Origin: Chiua virens
Taxonomy: Eukaryota; Basidiomycota; Agaricomycetes; Boletales; Boletaceae
Length of the DNA stretch: 64,000 nucleotides
NCBI GenBank assembly: GCA_019787685.1
Contig: JAHNUO010000013.1
Coordinates: forward strand, 1,054,001-1,118,000
Direction of reading: 5' to 3'
Shown piece by piece: positions 63,578 to 64,000 of the stretch (position 1 is the first letter of the stretch; the number at the start of each line of letters is the position of its first letter). The notes under the pieces are model-generated. The model was not told where the DNA came from. It was given only the letters and a program-made list of their open reading frames with translations, and ran no database searches. Both the position numbers and the translations under genes were made by a program.

Positions 63578-64000
63578 GTCGATGAGAGATCTGCAGTGAA
63601 CGCCGTGTGTAGATTGTGTATCGTCGTACACAAGATTAAAGTTTGAATCTATACGAAGCTCCGCCCGGCGAATTCCGAGATATCATCAAGCCTCAAATTT
63701 TTACATAGGGGCTAAATCAAGGCACCGACATGGGTATCTTTGAATTGGAACACTAGTACTGGTCAGAGGCAGGAAAAGAAGTGAAAAACAAATAATAATC
63801 CGACGTAATTAGTTGATATGTTTACGATCATAAACATACAACAGAGTGAAAACAACAGGGGGCGGCGACGAAAACAAACAAATAGCATGTGCGAAAACAT
63901 AGACAAAACCAAGGCTTGACTTTAGATCTTCTCAGGTAGTGGTAGAATCAATTTGAATCAAGGACTCGCGACGTGACGTTCGTAAACTATATGGGAGGGG
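63578..64000. other. Upstream region of eS28; no further gene seen
   Basis: Would contain the eS28 5' untranslated region and promoter. No long open frame and no known motif. Confidence 0.5.

Noticed and set aside
1..64000. CRISPR arrays, operons or ribosome-binding sites
   Set aside because: Introns, codon patterns and gene content are fungal nuclear; no regularly spaced direct repeats of that kind.

Overview
The window looks like nuclear DNA of an Agaricomycete (Basidiomycota). The evidence is the many GT-AG introns of about 50 nt, the basidiomycete-type transposons (Plavaka, Helitron, chromodomain Ty3/Gypsy), a FunK1-type kinase relic and a DUF6532-type gene. No species can be named from the sequence alone.

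Two blocks meet near 48.3 kb. Positions 1 to about 48,300 are an AT-rich, CpG-poor transposon graveyard. In order it holds: a decayed Ty3/Gypsy element with its 3' LTR (1-3801); a Plavaka transposase relic whose last codons are split by a solo LTR (5151-8907); a FunK1 kinase relic (about 9.2-11.0 kb); a DUF6532-type gene (11,345-27,048) whose last intron received a 13 kb Helitron (13,750-26,708). The Helitron itself holds a Gypsy element (14,656-20,126, which holds another LTR-like insert) and a solo LTR (24,347-24,879). A minus-strand OrsD/DUF3505-like zinc-finger relic (about 45.4 down to 27.4 kb) is interrupted by two more Gypsy elements at 28,645-36,455 and 37,344-44,723. Target-site duplications (TSDs) read directly from the sequence (gatac, ataat, ctttg, atatc, accat, gatgg) fix most of these boundaries, so the insertion order can be reconstructed.

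The 28,645-36,455 element is the exception. It is CpG-rich, its two 768-bp LTRs differ at one base, gag and pol are open, and a GGGTTTT slippery heptamer sits directly before the gag stop with pol in the -1 frame. Its Pol carries an extra region of about 440 residues with two zinc-knuckle-like motifs after the chromodomain.

Positions 48.4-64 kb are a compact housekeeping block with strictly alternating strands: Argonaute (-), HMCES/SRAP (+), choline-phosphate cytidylyltransferase (-), YtcJ-type amidohydrolase (+), rhodanese plus dual-specificity phosphatase (-), a DEF1-like CUE protein (+), ribosomal protein eS28 (-). Several of these conserved genes carry isolated 1-nt indels, mostly in short G/C runs, which raises the question of consensus error versus real decay. 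An Argonaute gene at the edge of a dense transposon cluster, with one frameshift at the start of PIWI, is the most biologically suggestive host feature.
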